Shown here piece after piece: positions 8,336-16,752 of a DNA stretch of 49,678 nt (position 1 is its first letter; each line of letters begins with the position of its first letter). A program made the position numbers and the translations under genes. The stretch is from an uncultured Clostridia bacterium (GTDB lineage Bacteria; Bacillota; Clostridia; Oscillospirales; Oscillospiraceae), in contig CAMOSU010000006.1 of NCBI GenBank assembly GCA_946625125.1, positions 1-49,678 on the forward strand, written 5' to 3'. Under the pieces are notes generated by a model. That model had not been told where the DNA came from and did not search any database. It was given only the letters and a program-made list of their open reading frames with translations.

Positions 8336-11215
8336 ATGGGAGCAAATCACGATAGGAACACGACGCAAGGGAGCAGGGGGGAAAGCATGCGTACGGTGAA
8401 AACTCTTCTGATGTGCAAAGTACGGCCGTCAGTGCTTCACAGCAATCAGGAGCTGAATTATCCCTTGATTTACAAGGACATTCATACCGGAAAAAACGCC
8501 CGTCGCTATATTACCTTGGGAAACGCGGACGCTGTCAGCATCTATGATACCTGTGATTCTTCTGACCGCGACTGGTTCAGTAAGCTGTACCAGGACAAGC
8601 AAGAGATTATTTTCGCCGCGAATGAGAAGCTGAACTACCACCCGATCCATCTGGTGGCCAACAGAGAATACAGCAATAAGCACGAAGGCAAGCCCATCTG
8701 CGTCATTACCTTAATCTACGGAGTTCGGCCATGGGAAAAAGAGCCTCCTTCCGAAGAAGAACCATCCCTCAGCCGTTATGAGCTGAAAATTCAGCGTTTC
8801 CTGAAAGCACTGAGCGAGGATAATCCCCACTATGAGTATGAGATCTATAACGCGGTCAACATTTGCGATGCGGTAATCTTGTGGTATACCGATGATTTAT
8901 GGGAGGTCCTTGCGAAAACGGAGCAGCTAACCAGCAAGCAGTTTGCCCGGAAAAGCTTCACACTGATTGGTTTCCCAATGTGTGAGAAAGGAGAGACGGA
9001 ACAAAACGGTACAATTTCCTCCCTTGCCTATCAAGCTGTTCGAGCTTCCCAAAAACCCTCCTCGCCTGTTCATGTGCGTATCCTCGGTTCGATTCGGGAT
9101 CAGGGCAATTATCGGAAAAACTTGGAGAAGATCCGCAAGAAGCTTGAGATTCACTCCGACGGTATCCAGGACTATTTTATTTGCGGGCAAACGGATTTTT
9201 CCGTGTTGATTCCCAACATGGACAACGACAAGCTTGAAAAGCTCCTGAGGCTGTATATGGACCCAGAGGTTGGCAGAGACTATGCGGAAGCATACTGGGA
9301 AGTGCACTCAGAGCTGATGTACGATGATCCTGCCAAAATCCAAGACGGTACGACGCGAACGGAAGAAGCCGGGGAAAAGGCGCGCGCAAATCTCAACTGC
9401 GCCAGCGTGGCCGAAAACACCGACGGTCACGGGCAGAAAAATGCAGAGCTTCCTGCTGTGAGTTCAAGCATAGGGCCTGAGTGCATTCTGGACAAATTAT
9501 ACGCACAATGCCGTCAACTCATGGAAAATAAAGATGACGCCAAAGAGCTTCGTAAGGAGTTTCCGTGGATCAGTGCCTTCGTTGAGCTGTTTAATGTGCA
9601 TTCCAACATTGACCGGGACCCCATTTTATACGGCCCAGGCTTTCTGCTCTACTATTCCATGAAGGTATTTCTGTGGTATTTGGAGGCGTGGAAGAAAGAA
9701 AAAGAGGCGAAAAACGAGACCCCATATCGCCAGATGCTTCTTCACAGCCGTGATACGATTCAGGAGTATCTGCAGGCTTTGAGCGGGTTGACTGACCAAA
9801 TGATGCGGATCGATGACCTTGTCTTCCACGGGTTTGGCAATAACTCCGCCCTTTACAACACTTTGCCGGAGTGTGCGCTGGACTTCTATCACTCTTTCCT
9901 TCTGAAGCTTGTCAATCTTCTGGTTGATGTCGATGCGTCAGAGGGACGGCTTTATGACGGTGTATCAAAGGGTTGCTTCAGCCCCGAAAAAATCGAGAAT
10001 AAAGCGTATCGAAAAGACTACTTTTACGATTTCCTTCTGCTGCCAGAGTTGGAACGCGGTATTTCAATTGTTCCTGTTTTTGCGACAGATGAGCTTAAGG
10101 CACCGATGTTGGAGAAAGAAAAAAAACGTGCTCTTTGGCCTGAAAAACAAGCATTCTTAGTCCACTTCCCCATCGAAACTGTGTATTCACCGACCAACTT
10201 CTTTGCCCCCTTGGTGCATGAATGTTTCCACCTGCTGGGAGACGCCTGCAGGCTTCGGGGGAGTAGAGTCGACTATGTCTGTGCTTTTTTTGCATCCCTT
10301 TTTTCCACTCACCTTATTTGCGGGAGCTGTGAAGAGGAAGATAAGAAAATACTCGCTTTCTTCTTTTGCAGACTGCGGCAGGAATTTCCTCTTGACAATC
10401 CAGAACCCAACTTTCCGGAAACTGAAAAATATTTGCAGCAGGGCATTCAAAAGCTGTTTACCGCGGAAGGACTGAAGACAATTCGAGGTAAGTTGCCGGA
10501 AGAGTATCTCTTTTACACCACGGAGTTTGTTCGTTCTTGGGCGGATGCTGCTTCAGCCCTGGGCTCTCAAGAAAACTATTGGCGTCTAAAGCTGCTCAAC
10601 CCCGATTGGGTCAGCTTAATCGATGAGTGCACTTATCTTTTCAAGGAGTGCTACGCGGATCTGATGATGGTGCTGACACTTGGTCTGTCCTCCGAAACCT
10701 ACCTCAACATGTTTCAGGAGGATCTTATTCGGGCTGAAATGGATCTGAAGCATGCATTCCTGACACGGGAGGCACAGCGCATTGCCCTTGTTTTGCGCGC
10801 CTGCACTGAAGCTAAGATCAATGACTCTGATGCCACAGGAAGTTGGAAAACAGATAGAATCCGAAGTAATCTGGAGAATACTTCAATTCCGCAAAAAGTA
10901 AAGCATACGATTCTAGCTTGCTACGATGTGCTGCTGGATAACGCCAAAGCGTTTCCTGTGGACATGGATGATAACACCCGCATGAGATTGTTCCCCCGCG
11001 CATCCATACAATACGTGAAGGATTACCTCGACGAGGTGTATGGAAAATTCCAAACTTGTTTTGTTAAAGGTAAACATTCAGAAGAATTGAGAACCATCAC
11101 AAAGGAATTCAAAGATTTCTTTATTGAAGGTAAGTTTATCAGCAATGAATATTTTCAGATTATCCGTGCCAATCACGAGGTTATCCGAACAAATCGGGGA
11201 AATACCCATGGGTAA
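8336..11215 (+). CDS. Unknown 959-aa protein with predicted zincin metallopeptidase site (island gene B)
   Basis: I do not recognise this family as a whole. A classical zinc-binding helix HECFH lies at residues 628-632, with a hydrophobic lead-in (FFAPLV). A second motif, ECYAD (E771 to D775), sits about 140 residues on and resembles the third-ligand helix of gluzincin proteases. The first 310 residues hold three similar units, each ending in a beta-strand-like motif around G/C-x-x-D (LGNADAV near 61-67, VNICDAV near 174-180, CGQTDFSV near 283-290), about 110 residues apart, suggesting three ferredoxin-like (RAM/ACT-like) sensor domains. A polar linker near 340-385 is followed by a mostly helical region. 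No signal peptide or membrane segment, so cytoplasmic. AGGAG lies 7 bases before the ATG, and the gene starts one base after gene A. Confidence 0.75.
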   Translation: MGANHDRNTTQGSRGESMRTVKTLLMCKVRPSVLHSNQELNYPLIYKDIHTGKNARRYITLGNADAVSIYDTCDSSDRDWFSKLYQDKQEIIFAANEKLNYHPIHLVANREYSNKHEGKPICVITLIYGVRPWEKEPPSEEEPSLSRYELKIQRFLKALSEDNPHYEYEIYNAVNICDAVILWYTDDLWEVLAKTEQLTSKQFARKSFTLIGFPMCEKGETEQNGTISSLAYQAVRASQKPSSPVHVRILGSIRDQGNYRKNLEKIRKKLEIHSDGIQDYFICGQTDFSVLIPNMDNDKLEKLLRLYMDPEVGRDYAEAYWEVHSELMYDDPAKIQDGTTRTEEAGEKARANLNCASVAENTDGHGQKNAELPAVSSSIGPECILDKLYAQCRQLMENKDDAKELRKEFPWISAFVELFNVHSNIDRDPILYGPGFLLYYSMKVFLWYLEAWKKEKEAKNETPYRQMLLHSRDTIQEYLQALSGLTDQMMRIDDLVFHGFGNNSALYNTLPECALDFYHSFLLKLVNLLVDVDASEGRLYDGVSKGCFSPEKIENKAYRKDYFYDFLLLPELERGISIVPVFATDELKAPMLEKEKKRALWPEKQAFLVHFPIETVYSPTNFFAPLVHECFHLLGDACRLRGSRVDYVCAFFASLFSTHLICGSCEEEDKKILAFFFCRLRQEFPLDNPEPNFPETEKYLQQGIQKLFTAEGLKTIRGKLPEEYLFYTTEFVRSWADAASALGSQENYWRLKLLNPDWVSLIDECTYLFKECYADLMMVLTLGLSSETYLNMFQEDLIRAEMDLKHAFLTREAQRIALVLRACTEAKINDSDATGSWKTDRIRSNLENTSIPQKVKHTILACYDVLLDNAKAFPVDMDDNTRMRLFPRASIQYVKDYLDEVYGKFQTCFVKGKHSEELRTITKEFKDFFIEGKFISNEYFQIIRANHEVIRTNRGNTHG

Positions 11216-11918
11216 TCTCCTCCTTGCGAGGCTGGTGCTGAGCAGGAAGCGGCTGGAAGGAGAGCCAAACGGACGTATTAGTTACGTTCTGCTTCTGCTG
11301 GTCCTTGTTTTTTTCGTGGGCTTGACGGCCTGCGGGGACGCGGAGCGGGAGAGCCGGGGAGCAGCGGCTGTGACGCTGCCCGTTCCGGTCCAGCCTGCGC
11401 CCGGGGGTGCGGGGGGCGGCACGGCTGAGGGAATCCCGGAGAGCGGAAAGAGCAGCGCTCCGACCGATGCTGAAAGCGGTCTCGCGGAGGACACCCAGGC
11501 GTCCCACCGGGAGGACGGAGTACAGGGCGGAGTGGGACACGCCGAGCCGATTTCCGGGAAATACTGTGTGCTGGGGGTTTACGGGCGCAGCTACCCGGAC
11601 TATACTGCTTTGCGCTTTGATTTTGAAAACAAAAAATTCAATTTTGGCCTTCCTACCCTCGACTCCTCCTGGATCAGGCGGGGCGAGCTGAAGGTAGAGG
11701 GAAGCCGGATCACCGCCGTCTGCAACAGGCAAAAAAGCGATTTCGTGGGAGACAAGCTGGTGCTTCTGGGAAGCTTCACCTGGATCTTTGAGTTGGAGCC
11801 GGACGGCAGTCTTCGCTTTATCCCCGAGGGCTCCGATGAATTCCAGGTCTACGGCACCCATCTTGACGCCGACAGCGTACTCCTCCGGGTGGGGGACCTG
11901 GACAAGCCGCTGGATTGA
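11208..11918 (+). CDS. Hypothetical lipoprotein
   Basis: A 236-aa predicted lipoprotein. A hydrophobic run (YVLLLLVLVFFVG) ends in the lipobox LTAC, followed by a disordered Ala/Gly/Pro/Ser-rich linker to about residue 115 and a C-terminal domain of about 115 residues (YCVLGVYGRSYPDY...) rich in beta-strand-like segments. I do not recognise the domain. The ATG at 11208 overlaps the island protease gene by 8 bp and has GGGGA upstream; the longer ORF-track start at 11124 lies inside that gene. The 27-residue leader before the hydrophobic core is unusually long, so the true start may differ. From about 11300 the gene is GC-rich like the host, unlike the island. Confidence 0.65.
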   Translation: MGNLLLARLVLSRKRLEGEPNGRISYVLLLLVLVFFVGLTACGDAERESRGAAAVTLPVPVQPAPGGAGGGTAEGIPESGKSSAPTDAESGLAEDTQASHREDGVQGGVGHAEPISGKYCVLGVYGRSYPDYTALRFDFENKKFNFGLPTLDSSWIRRGELKVEGSRITAVCNRQKSDFVGDKLVLLGSFTWIFELEPDGSLRFIPEGSDEFQVYGTHLDADSVLLRVGDLDKPLD

Positions 11919-11945
11919 AGCAGGGGCCTGATTTCGGGGCCCATG

Positions 11946-11975
11946 AAAAAACGCACCCTGGCGGGTGCGTTTTTT
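11946..11975. terminator. Bidirectional terminator between the lipoprotein and foldase genes
   Basis: The stem ACGCACCC/GGGTGCGT with a four-base loop is flanked by AAAAA on the left and TTTTTT on the right, so it can stop transcripts from both converging genes. Confidence 0.9.
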
Positions 11976-11994
11976 CGTGGGCGGGAGTTCAGCA

Positions 11995-13296
11995 TTACTC
12001 CGTTTCCGGCTGGGGGATGGGGGCCAGAATCACGTCCTCGTAGCGGACGGTCAGGGGATAGGCAGCCACGATCTCGCTGATATAACTCTCCATCATGGCG
12101 TTGGGGTAGCGCTCCTCCGCCTGGGTCTTCCAGTAATAGTTGTCCGTGGTCTTGACGAAATACATGACATGGAAGCCGTAGCTGGTCTCCACGATGTCCG
12201 TGTCCCCGGGCTGACGGGCGGGATCGAAGCACCAGTCGTTGAAGCTCTCCACCATCTGACCGGGATAGACGTCTTCATACAGACCGCCGTTGTCCTTGGA
12301 GCCGGGGTCCTCGGAGTTCTCTCCGGCCAGCTCCGCAAAGTAGTCCTCGGAGGGATTGCTGCGGAAGCCTGCCAGCAGCTCCTCCGCCCGGGCCTGGGCC
12401 GCGGACTTTTCCTCGTCGGTGACGGTGCCGTCCTGGTCTCCGTCAGAGAGGAAGAGGATGTGCCGCACGTTCACGTTGGGGGTGTCGGTGCTGAGCCCGG
12501 AGAATTCCTCGGGGTGATTGTCGAAGTATTCCCGCAGGTCCTCGTCGGTCCAGGTGATGCTCTGGTACAGCTTGTTCTCGTAGGACATGGCGGGGAAGTA
12601 GAGCCGCAGGTAGGCCTCATAGTCCTGGAAGCGGACGCCGGGGCCGAAGGAGTCCTGCAGGTAGGCGTCCACGGAATCGAAGCCGTAGCTCTTGGCGTCC
12701 TCCTCCATACCGGCCAGGGCGCTCTCCATCTCCTCCTGCTCCTCGGCGCTCATGGTATAGCCCTCAGATTCCGCCTTGGCGGCCGCCGCGGCGAACTGCT
12801 GGAACTGCTGCATCCCGGAAAAGAGGAAGTACTGCTCCCAGTTCAGGCCGGGCTGGATGGAGCTCTGGCCGCTGAGGGGCTGGGTGGCGTCCAGACCGAA
12901 CATGGAGGCCATGCTGCCATACTGGTTCATGAAGCTGTAGAACTGCATGAAGTAGTAGATCTGAGCCTGCCGGTTGCTGAGACTCTGGCCGGCGCACTCC
13001 GCCACGTTGAGATCCAGACGGGTGTCCTCTCCGGCGAGATTCTCTTCGGTGTAATTCTCCTTGGCTGTGGCCTGGGACATTTCCGGGCTCAGCGTCGGAG
13101 CTTCGCCGGTGGGGTCCGCGCTTCCGCTCTCGCTGGGGTCCGTGTAGACCGTGGGGGCGGCGGTGTCGCTGGCTTCGCTGCCGGAGCCGGTGAGGGCCTT
13201 GACGCCGAAGTAGAGGCCGACGGCCAGGGCCGCGGCCAAGAGAATGCCCAGAACCAGCACAAGAATTTTGTTCTTTTTCATCTGCTCTGTACTCAC
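11995..13296 (-). CDS. Membrane-anchored parvulin-type peptidyl-prolyl isomerase (PrsA/SurA-like foldase)
   Basis: A 433-aa protein from the GTG at 13296, or 428 aa from the ATG at 13281; neither has well-spaced Shine-Dalgarno sequence, so the start is uncertain. A single hydrophobic anchor (ILVLVLGILLAAALAVGLYF) follows a Lys-rich N terminus and is not followed by a lipobox Cys. A disordered Ser/Thr/Pro linker comes next, then a SurA_N-like helical region (about 85-270) and a parvulin domain (about 275-405) with VNVRHILFL and GGLYEDVYPGQMVESF. Such proteins catalyse proline isomerisation and folding of exported proteins outside the membrane. It is a single gene with its own promoter at 13358-13386. 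Confidence 0.85.
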   Translation of the reverse strand: MSTEQMKKNKILVLVLGILLAAALAVGLYFGVKALTGSGSEASDTAAPTVYTDPSESGSADPTGEAPTLSPEMSQATAKENYTEENLAGEDTRLDLNVAECAGQSLSNRQAQIYYFMQFYSFMNQYGSMASMFGLDATQPLSGQSSIQPGLNWEQYFLFSGMQQFQQFAAAAAKAESEGYTMSAEEQEEMESALAGMEEDAKSYGFDSVDAYLQDSFGPGVRFQDYEAYLRLYFPAMSYENKLYQSITWTDEDLREYFDNHPEEFSGLSTDTPNVNVRHILFLSDGDQDGTVTDEEKSAAQARAEELLAGFRSNPSEDYFAELAGENSEDPGSKDNGGLYEDVYPGQMVESFNDWCFDPARQPGDTDIVETSYGFHVMYFVKTTDNYYWKTQAEERYPNAMMESYISEIVAAYPLTVRYEDVILAPIPQPETE

Positions 13297-13357
13297 TTTC
13301 CTGTAAAATGGCCCCCATCCGGCTCAGAACCGGTCTGGAAGGCGGGAGATTGCTTGC

Positions 13358-13386
13358 ATCATACCACAAATCCCGGAAAGATTCAA
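13358..13386 (-). promoter_or_regulatory. Housekeeping-type promoter of the foldase gene
   Basis: On the minus strand TTGAAT and TATGAT are separated by exactly 17 bp, about 55 bp before the foldase start. Confidence 0.7.
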
Positions 13387-13502
13387 CACACAAATCACGA
13401 ATTTTCTGTAAATTGGGGGGGCTTCCCGGAAATTCCACAAAATATGGCAGGCTTCCAAATTTCGCCCCGGTTTTTTGTGCGAAGTTCTGACAGCTCTCCC
13501 GC

Positions 13503-13531
13503 TTGTCTGGGGAGCTTTTTTGTGGTATAAT
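13503..13531 (+). promoter_or_regulatory. Housekeeping-type promoter of the dnaD-like/dnaC-like operon
   Basis: TTGTCT (13503-13508) and a perfect TATAAT (13526-13531) are separated by 17 bp, about 30 bp before the start codon. Confidence 0.8.
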
Positions 13532-13561
13532 GCTGGGTACTGTCATTTGGAGGTGGTTACA

Positions 13562-14440
13562 ATGTCTGAGGTGATCCTGTCCGGCCAGAGCATTCGCAAG
13601 CTCCTGGCCGCGGGCAACGGGGACAGCGCCCTGCTGTATCTGTGTCGGGCCGCGGAGCTCAGTGACGTGGCAACGGGCTTCACCGAGGCGAGGCTGGAGT
13701 GCGCCGCCGCCCTGCTGCGGCAGCTTGGACTGGATGAGAGCAAAAACCCCCGCTTCCAGCAGGCCGCCCAGCGCCCGGAGTACAGCGAGGAGGACGTGCG
13801 CCGTCAGATGGAGCTGCCCCGCACCGGCTTCCGCCAGCTTGTGGGGGAGGTCCAGCGCTGCCTGGGCCGGGTGCTCAGCACAGAGGAGCTGAAGCTGCTG
13901 CTGTCCATGGTGGAGTACCTGGGTCTGCCCGGGGAGGTGGTGAACGTTCTGGTCCACTACTGTGTGGAGCGCAGCCGTTCCCGGGGCGCGGGGCGCATGC
14001 CCTCCATGCGGATGGTGGAAAAGGAGGCCTATCGCTGGGCCGACGCCCGGATCGACAGTCTGGAGAAGGCTGCCGCCTACATCCAGAACGAGACGAAGAA
14101 GAACACCCGGATGGGGGAGCTCTGTCAGCTTCTGGGGATCACGGGCCGACGCCTCACCCCCACCGAGGAGCGCTATCTCCAGAGCTGGGGGGACATGGGC
14201 TTTGCCAACGACGCCATTGAGCTGGCCTACGATAAAACCTGCGAGAACACCGGGGGCCTCACCTGGAAATACATGAACAGCATTTTAGAGCGCTGGAATA
14301 CCCAGGGGCTCTACACCGCCGATCAGGTCAAGGCCCTGGACCGGAAGCCCCAGACCCGGAAGGGGGGCTATCAGCGCCACGGCGAGACGCCCAGCCCCGC
14401 CATGCTGGACGCGGTGAAGCAAATGCTGCAGGAGGAGTGA
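13562..14440 (+). CDS. DnaD-domain replication initiation protein
   Basis: A 292-aa protein. The C-terminal half contains a DnaD-like (DnaB_2) domain, with YCVERSRSRG near residue 140 and the later WGDMGFANDAIELAYDKT and YMNSILERW, which resembles the conserved YxxxI-x-W of this family. DnaD proteins remodel DNA at the origin and help load the replicative helicase. The start at 13562 has GGAGG 9 bases upstream; the ORF-track start at 13475 precedes the promoter and is rejected. The dnaC-like helicase-loader gene follows after 3 bp, the usual pairing in Clostridia. Confidence 0.85.
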   Translation: MSEVILSGQSIRKLLAAGNGDSALLYLCRAAELSDVATGFTEARLECAAALLRQLGLDESKNPRFQQAAQRPEYSEEDVRRQMELPRTGFRQLVGEVQRCLGRVLSTEELKLLLSMVEYLGLPGEVVNVLVHYCVERSRSRGAGRMPSMRMVEKEAYRWADARIDSLEKAAAYIQNETKKNTRMGELCQLLGITGRRLTPTEERYLQSWGDMGFANDAIELAYDKTCENTGGLTWKYMNSILERWNTQGLYTADQVKALDRKPQTRKGGYQRHGETPSPAMLDAVKQMLQEE

Positions 14441-14443
14441 GCC

Positions 14444-15424
14444 ATGGCCTATACCAATACAGTCCTGAACCGGGCCAGAGCCCGGCTGAGCCAGGAAAAC
14501 GAGCGCAAGCGGGGAGAATATGAGGAGCATCTGGCCAGGGCTTACGCCCTGCGGCCCCAGCTCCGGGAAATTGACCGACAGCTTCGGGGTACCGGCGCCA
14601 GGCTGGCAAGCCTGATCTTCCAGCGGGAGGGGGACCCCCAGGCGGAGCTGGCCAAGCTCCGGGCGGAGAACCGGGCGCTCCAGGACCGTCGCCAGTGGAT
14701 TCTGGACGAGGCGGAGCTGCCGGAGGGCTATCTGGACGACAGCCCGGTGTGCAGCCTCTGCGGAGGCAGCGGCTATGTGGGCTCCAGAATGTGCGAGTGC
14801 CTGCGGGAGCTCTGCCGTCAGGAGCAGAAGCGGGAGCTGGCCGCCCTGCTGCCCACAGGCCGGGAGCGCTTCGACAACTTTTCTCTGGAGCTCTATCCCG
14901 AGCGCTTCTACCCGGACTATGGGACCTCCGCCCGGAATCTCATGCAGAAGAACCTCAGCTTCTGCAAAAAATACGCCCAGGAATTCCGGCCCGGGGCCAG
15001 GAGTCTGCTGTTCTCCGGGGCCACAGGGCTGGGGAAGACCTTCCTCTCTGCCTGCGTTGCCCGGCAGGTGGCGGAGGGGGGCCACAGCGTGGTCTACGTC
15101 ACCGCCGGAAAGCTCTTCGCGGACTATGAGGCGGTGAAATTCGAGCGGGCGGAGCCGGACAGTCTGCGGGACTACCGGGACTGCGAGCTGTTGATTGTGG
15201 ACGATCTGGGTACGGAAATGACCACGGAATTTGTCAAGGCAGCCCTTTATGAGCTTGTCAACGGGCGGCTGCTGGGGCAGAAGACCACCCTGATCTCCAC
15301 CAATCTGGACGAAGGCCATCTGGAGGCCCGCTACGGCGGGCAGATTGCCTCCCGGCTGCTGGGAAGCTATCGGGTGATCTACTTCCTGGGAGACGACATT
15401 CGGCGCAAAAAAGGAACATACTGA
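14444..15424 (+). CDS. DnaC/DnaI-like helicase loader ATPase
   Basis: A 326-aa AAA+ ATPase. Residues 1-95 look coiled-coil-rich. A zinc-binding cluster follows (C103, C106, C117, C119). The ATPase domain has Walker A GATGLGKT (192-199), Walker B LLIVDDLG and a sensor region with LISTNLD. This layout fits loaders that place the hexameric replicative helicase on DNA at the origin. It is the second gene of a two-gene operon with the DnaD-like protein, and a 23-bp-stem terminator lies just behind the stop. Confidence 0.9.
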   Translation: MAYTNTVLNRARARLSQENERKRGEYEEHLARAYALRPQLREIDRQLRGTGARLASLIFQREGDPQAELAKLRAENRALQDRRQWILDEAELPEGYLDDSPVCSLCGGSGYVGSRMCECLRELCRQEQKRELAALLPTGRERFDNFSLELYPERFYPDYGTSARNLMQKNLSFCKKYAQEFRPGARSLLFSGATGLGKTFLSACVARQVAEGGHSVVYVTAGKLFADYEAVKFERAEPDSLRDYRDCELLIVDDLGTEMTTEFVKAALYELVNGRLLGQKTTLISTNLDEGHLEARYGGQIASRLLGSYRVIYFLGDDIRRKKGTY

Positions 15425-15427
15425 TAT

Positions 15428-15478
15428 AAAACAACCCGGGGTCCGGCAGACTGCTGTCTGCCGGACCCCGGGTTGTTT
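15428..15478. terminator. Strong bidirectional terminator
   Basis: A perfect stem of about 23 bp (AAACAACCCGGGGTCC... against its complement) with a TGCT loop lies between the converging dnaC-like and HprK-like genes. T-rich flanks occur on both strands. Confidence 0.9.
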
Positions 15479-15484
15479 CGTTTG

Positions 15485-16183
15485 TCATTGCCCGGCGGGC
15501 TTCATGGCCTCATAGGCCGCCACCGCGGCGCTGGCCTTGGGGGTGCAGGACATGGACCAGATGGGAACGGAGCTGCAGAACTCGTCCACGAGGCCCAGCA
15601 GCTTGTCCAGCCGCCGGGGGTCCCGGGGGAAGTAGACCTGCCGGGGCAGGAAGTGTACCAGCTCCTCCGGCCGGGCGGGGTGGATCTCGTCTGTCAGCCC
15701 CCGGCGCAGCATGCAGACTCCCTGAATGGGGCGATGGGCGTTGCAGCCGTAGAGCTCCTTCCCCCGCCAGGGGGTGCCGAAGGCCTGAAAGCCCTGCTCC
15801 GTCTTGCGGAGGATGGGCTTGTCTCCGTTGAGAAAGCGGACCCGCTGCCCGAAGCTGCGGCGCCAAAGCCAGGTATGGGTGGTTTTTCCCGTGCCGCTGG
15901 GGGCGGTGAAGAGATAGGCCAGCCCGTCCATCTCCACGGCGGCCCCGTGGAACACAAAGGCGTCGTAGTCCGGCATCCGCTCGGCAATGTGACGGTAGAC
16001 GCAGATGAATTCCAGATACTCCGGCGACATGCTGCCGCCGTTGTTCTCCTGCTCCAGCTCCTCCGGGCTGACCCGGACGGTGAACTCCGGCTCCGCGTCG
16101 GTGATCCAGCCCTTCATACGGTGGCTGATGTCATATTGATTGTCGATTCCGACGTTGACGCCGGCAAGCTCCAGGGTGATCAT
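15485..16183 (-). CDS. HprK-like P-loop kinase domain protein
   Basis: A 232-aa protein with the P-loop APSGTGKTTH near residue 95, preceded by FVFHGAAVEMDG, the pattern of the HPr kinase C-terminal fold seen in many stand-alone proteins of unknown substrate. It lacks the N-terminal HprK domain and the HprK signature, so it is unlikely to be the carbon-catabolite kinase. The start at 16183 is chosen because GGAGG lies 10 bases upstream and its ATG overlaps the stop of the DUF5662 gene (ATGA). It is the last gene of a three-gene minus-strand operon with DUF5662 and a GT2 glycosyltransferase. Confidence 0.7.
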   Translation of the reverse strand: MITLELAGVNVGIDNQYDISHRMKGWITDAEPEFTVRVSPEELEQENNGGSMSPEYLEFICVYRHIAERMPDYDAFVFHGAAVEMDGLAYLFTAPSGTGKTTHTWLWRRSFGQRVRFLNGDKPILRKTEQGFQAFGTPWRGKELYGCNAHRPIQGVCMLRRGLTDEIHPARPEELVHFLPRQVYFPRDPRRLDKLLGLVDEFCSSVPIWSMSCTPKASAAVAAYEAMKPAGQ

Positions 16184-16749
16184 TGTGTTTCCGCCTCCTT
16201 CGTCTTCCATTCGCTGTAGGGAAGCCCCTTCAACACCACCCGGCGGAGAAAGCGGAACAGACAGGGCTCCCCACGGTCCCGCAGCAGGGTCAGCAGGAAG
16301 CGCATCTTTTCATAGGTTTCGGGGTGCAGCTTGTCCTGGGCGCGCTCCCGGTCCATGTAGGCTAGGGGGTCTCCGTCCCGGTACGCCTCGCCCCGATAGA
16401 CCTTGGAGGCGGCGATCCGGTCCATGACAGACTCCACCAGATAGCGGGTGGGCATGGGAACCGCCTTGTAGTCGTGCTCCCCGGGGGGGACGTCGGTCCA
16501 GTATTCGTAGTGGTGCTTGTTGCGGCCCTTGTGGTGCATCCATGCGGTGGACCAGCCCTCCGCCTCCCTGGCCCGGGCGTTGGGGCTTCGGGTACCCTGC
16601 CAGTATTTCGCCCCCTGCCAGAACTCCGTGGGGGAGTACTTGCTCAGATCATGGAGCAGGCCCTGGCGGATCAGTCCCACCCGGATGCAGGAGACCATCA
16701 CCATGTGCCGGTGCTTTGTTATGGTTTTGAAATGCTTAATAGGGTGCAT
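16180..16749 (-). CDS. DUF5662 family protein
   Basis: A 189-aa soluble protein beginning MHPIKHFKTITKHRHMV, with GLLHDLSKYSPTEFWQGAKY and WMHHKGRNKHHYEYW. This His/Asp-rich pattern matches the DUF5662 family, and the HD and HH motifs suggest a metal-binding helical fold related to HD phosphohydrolases; that link is inference. It begins 3 bp after the GT2 gene ends and overlaps the HprK-like gene by 4 bp, so the three are co-translated. The biological role is not known. Confidence 0.8.
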   Translation of the reverse strand: MHPIKHFKTITKHRHMVMVSCIRVGLIRQGLLHDLSKYSPTEFWQGAKYWQGTRSPNARAREAEGWSTAWMHHKGRNKHHYEYWTDVPPGEHDYKAVPMPTRYLVESVMDRIAASKVYRGEAYRDGDPLAYMDRERAQDKLHPETYEKMRFLLTLLRDRGEPCLFRFLRRVVLKGLPYSEWKTKEAETQ

Positions 16750-16752
16750 ATC

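Noticed and set aside
6205-11215. Known anti-phage system or integrated mobile element
   Set aside because: No integrase, transposase, att-site repeats, nuclease, NTPase or known defence motif is visible; base composition alone supports transfer, not a named system.
11965-13530. 521-aa plus-strand ORF opposite the foldase gene
   Set aside because: Shadow of the parvulin gene, which has anchor, domain and promoter on the minus strand.
15485-16183. HPr kinase/phosphorylase (carbon catabolite control)
   Set aside because: Only the P-loop half is present and the HprK signature and N-terminal domain are absent, so the classical enzyme name is not justified.
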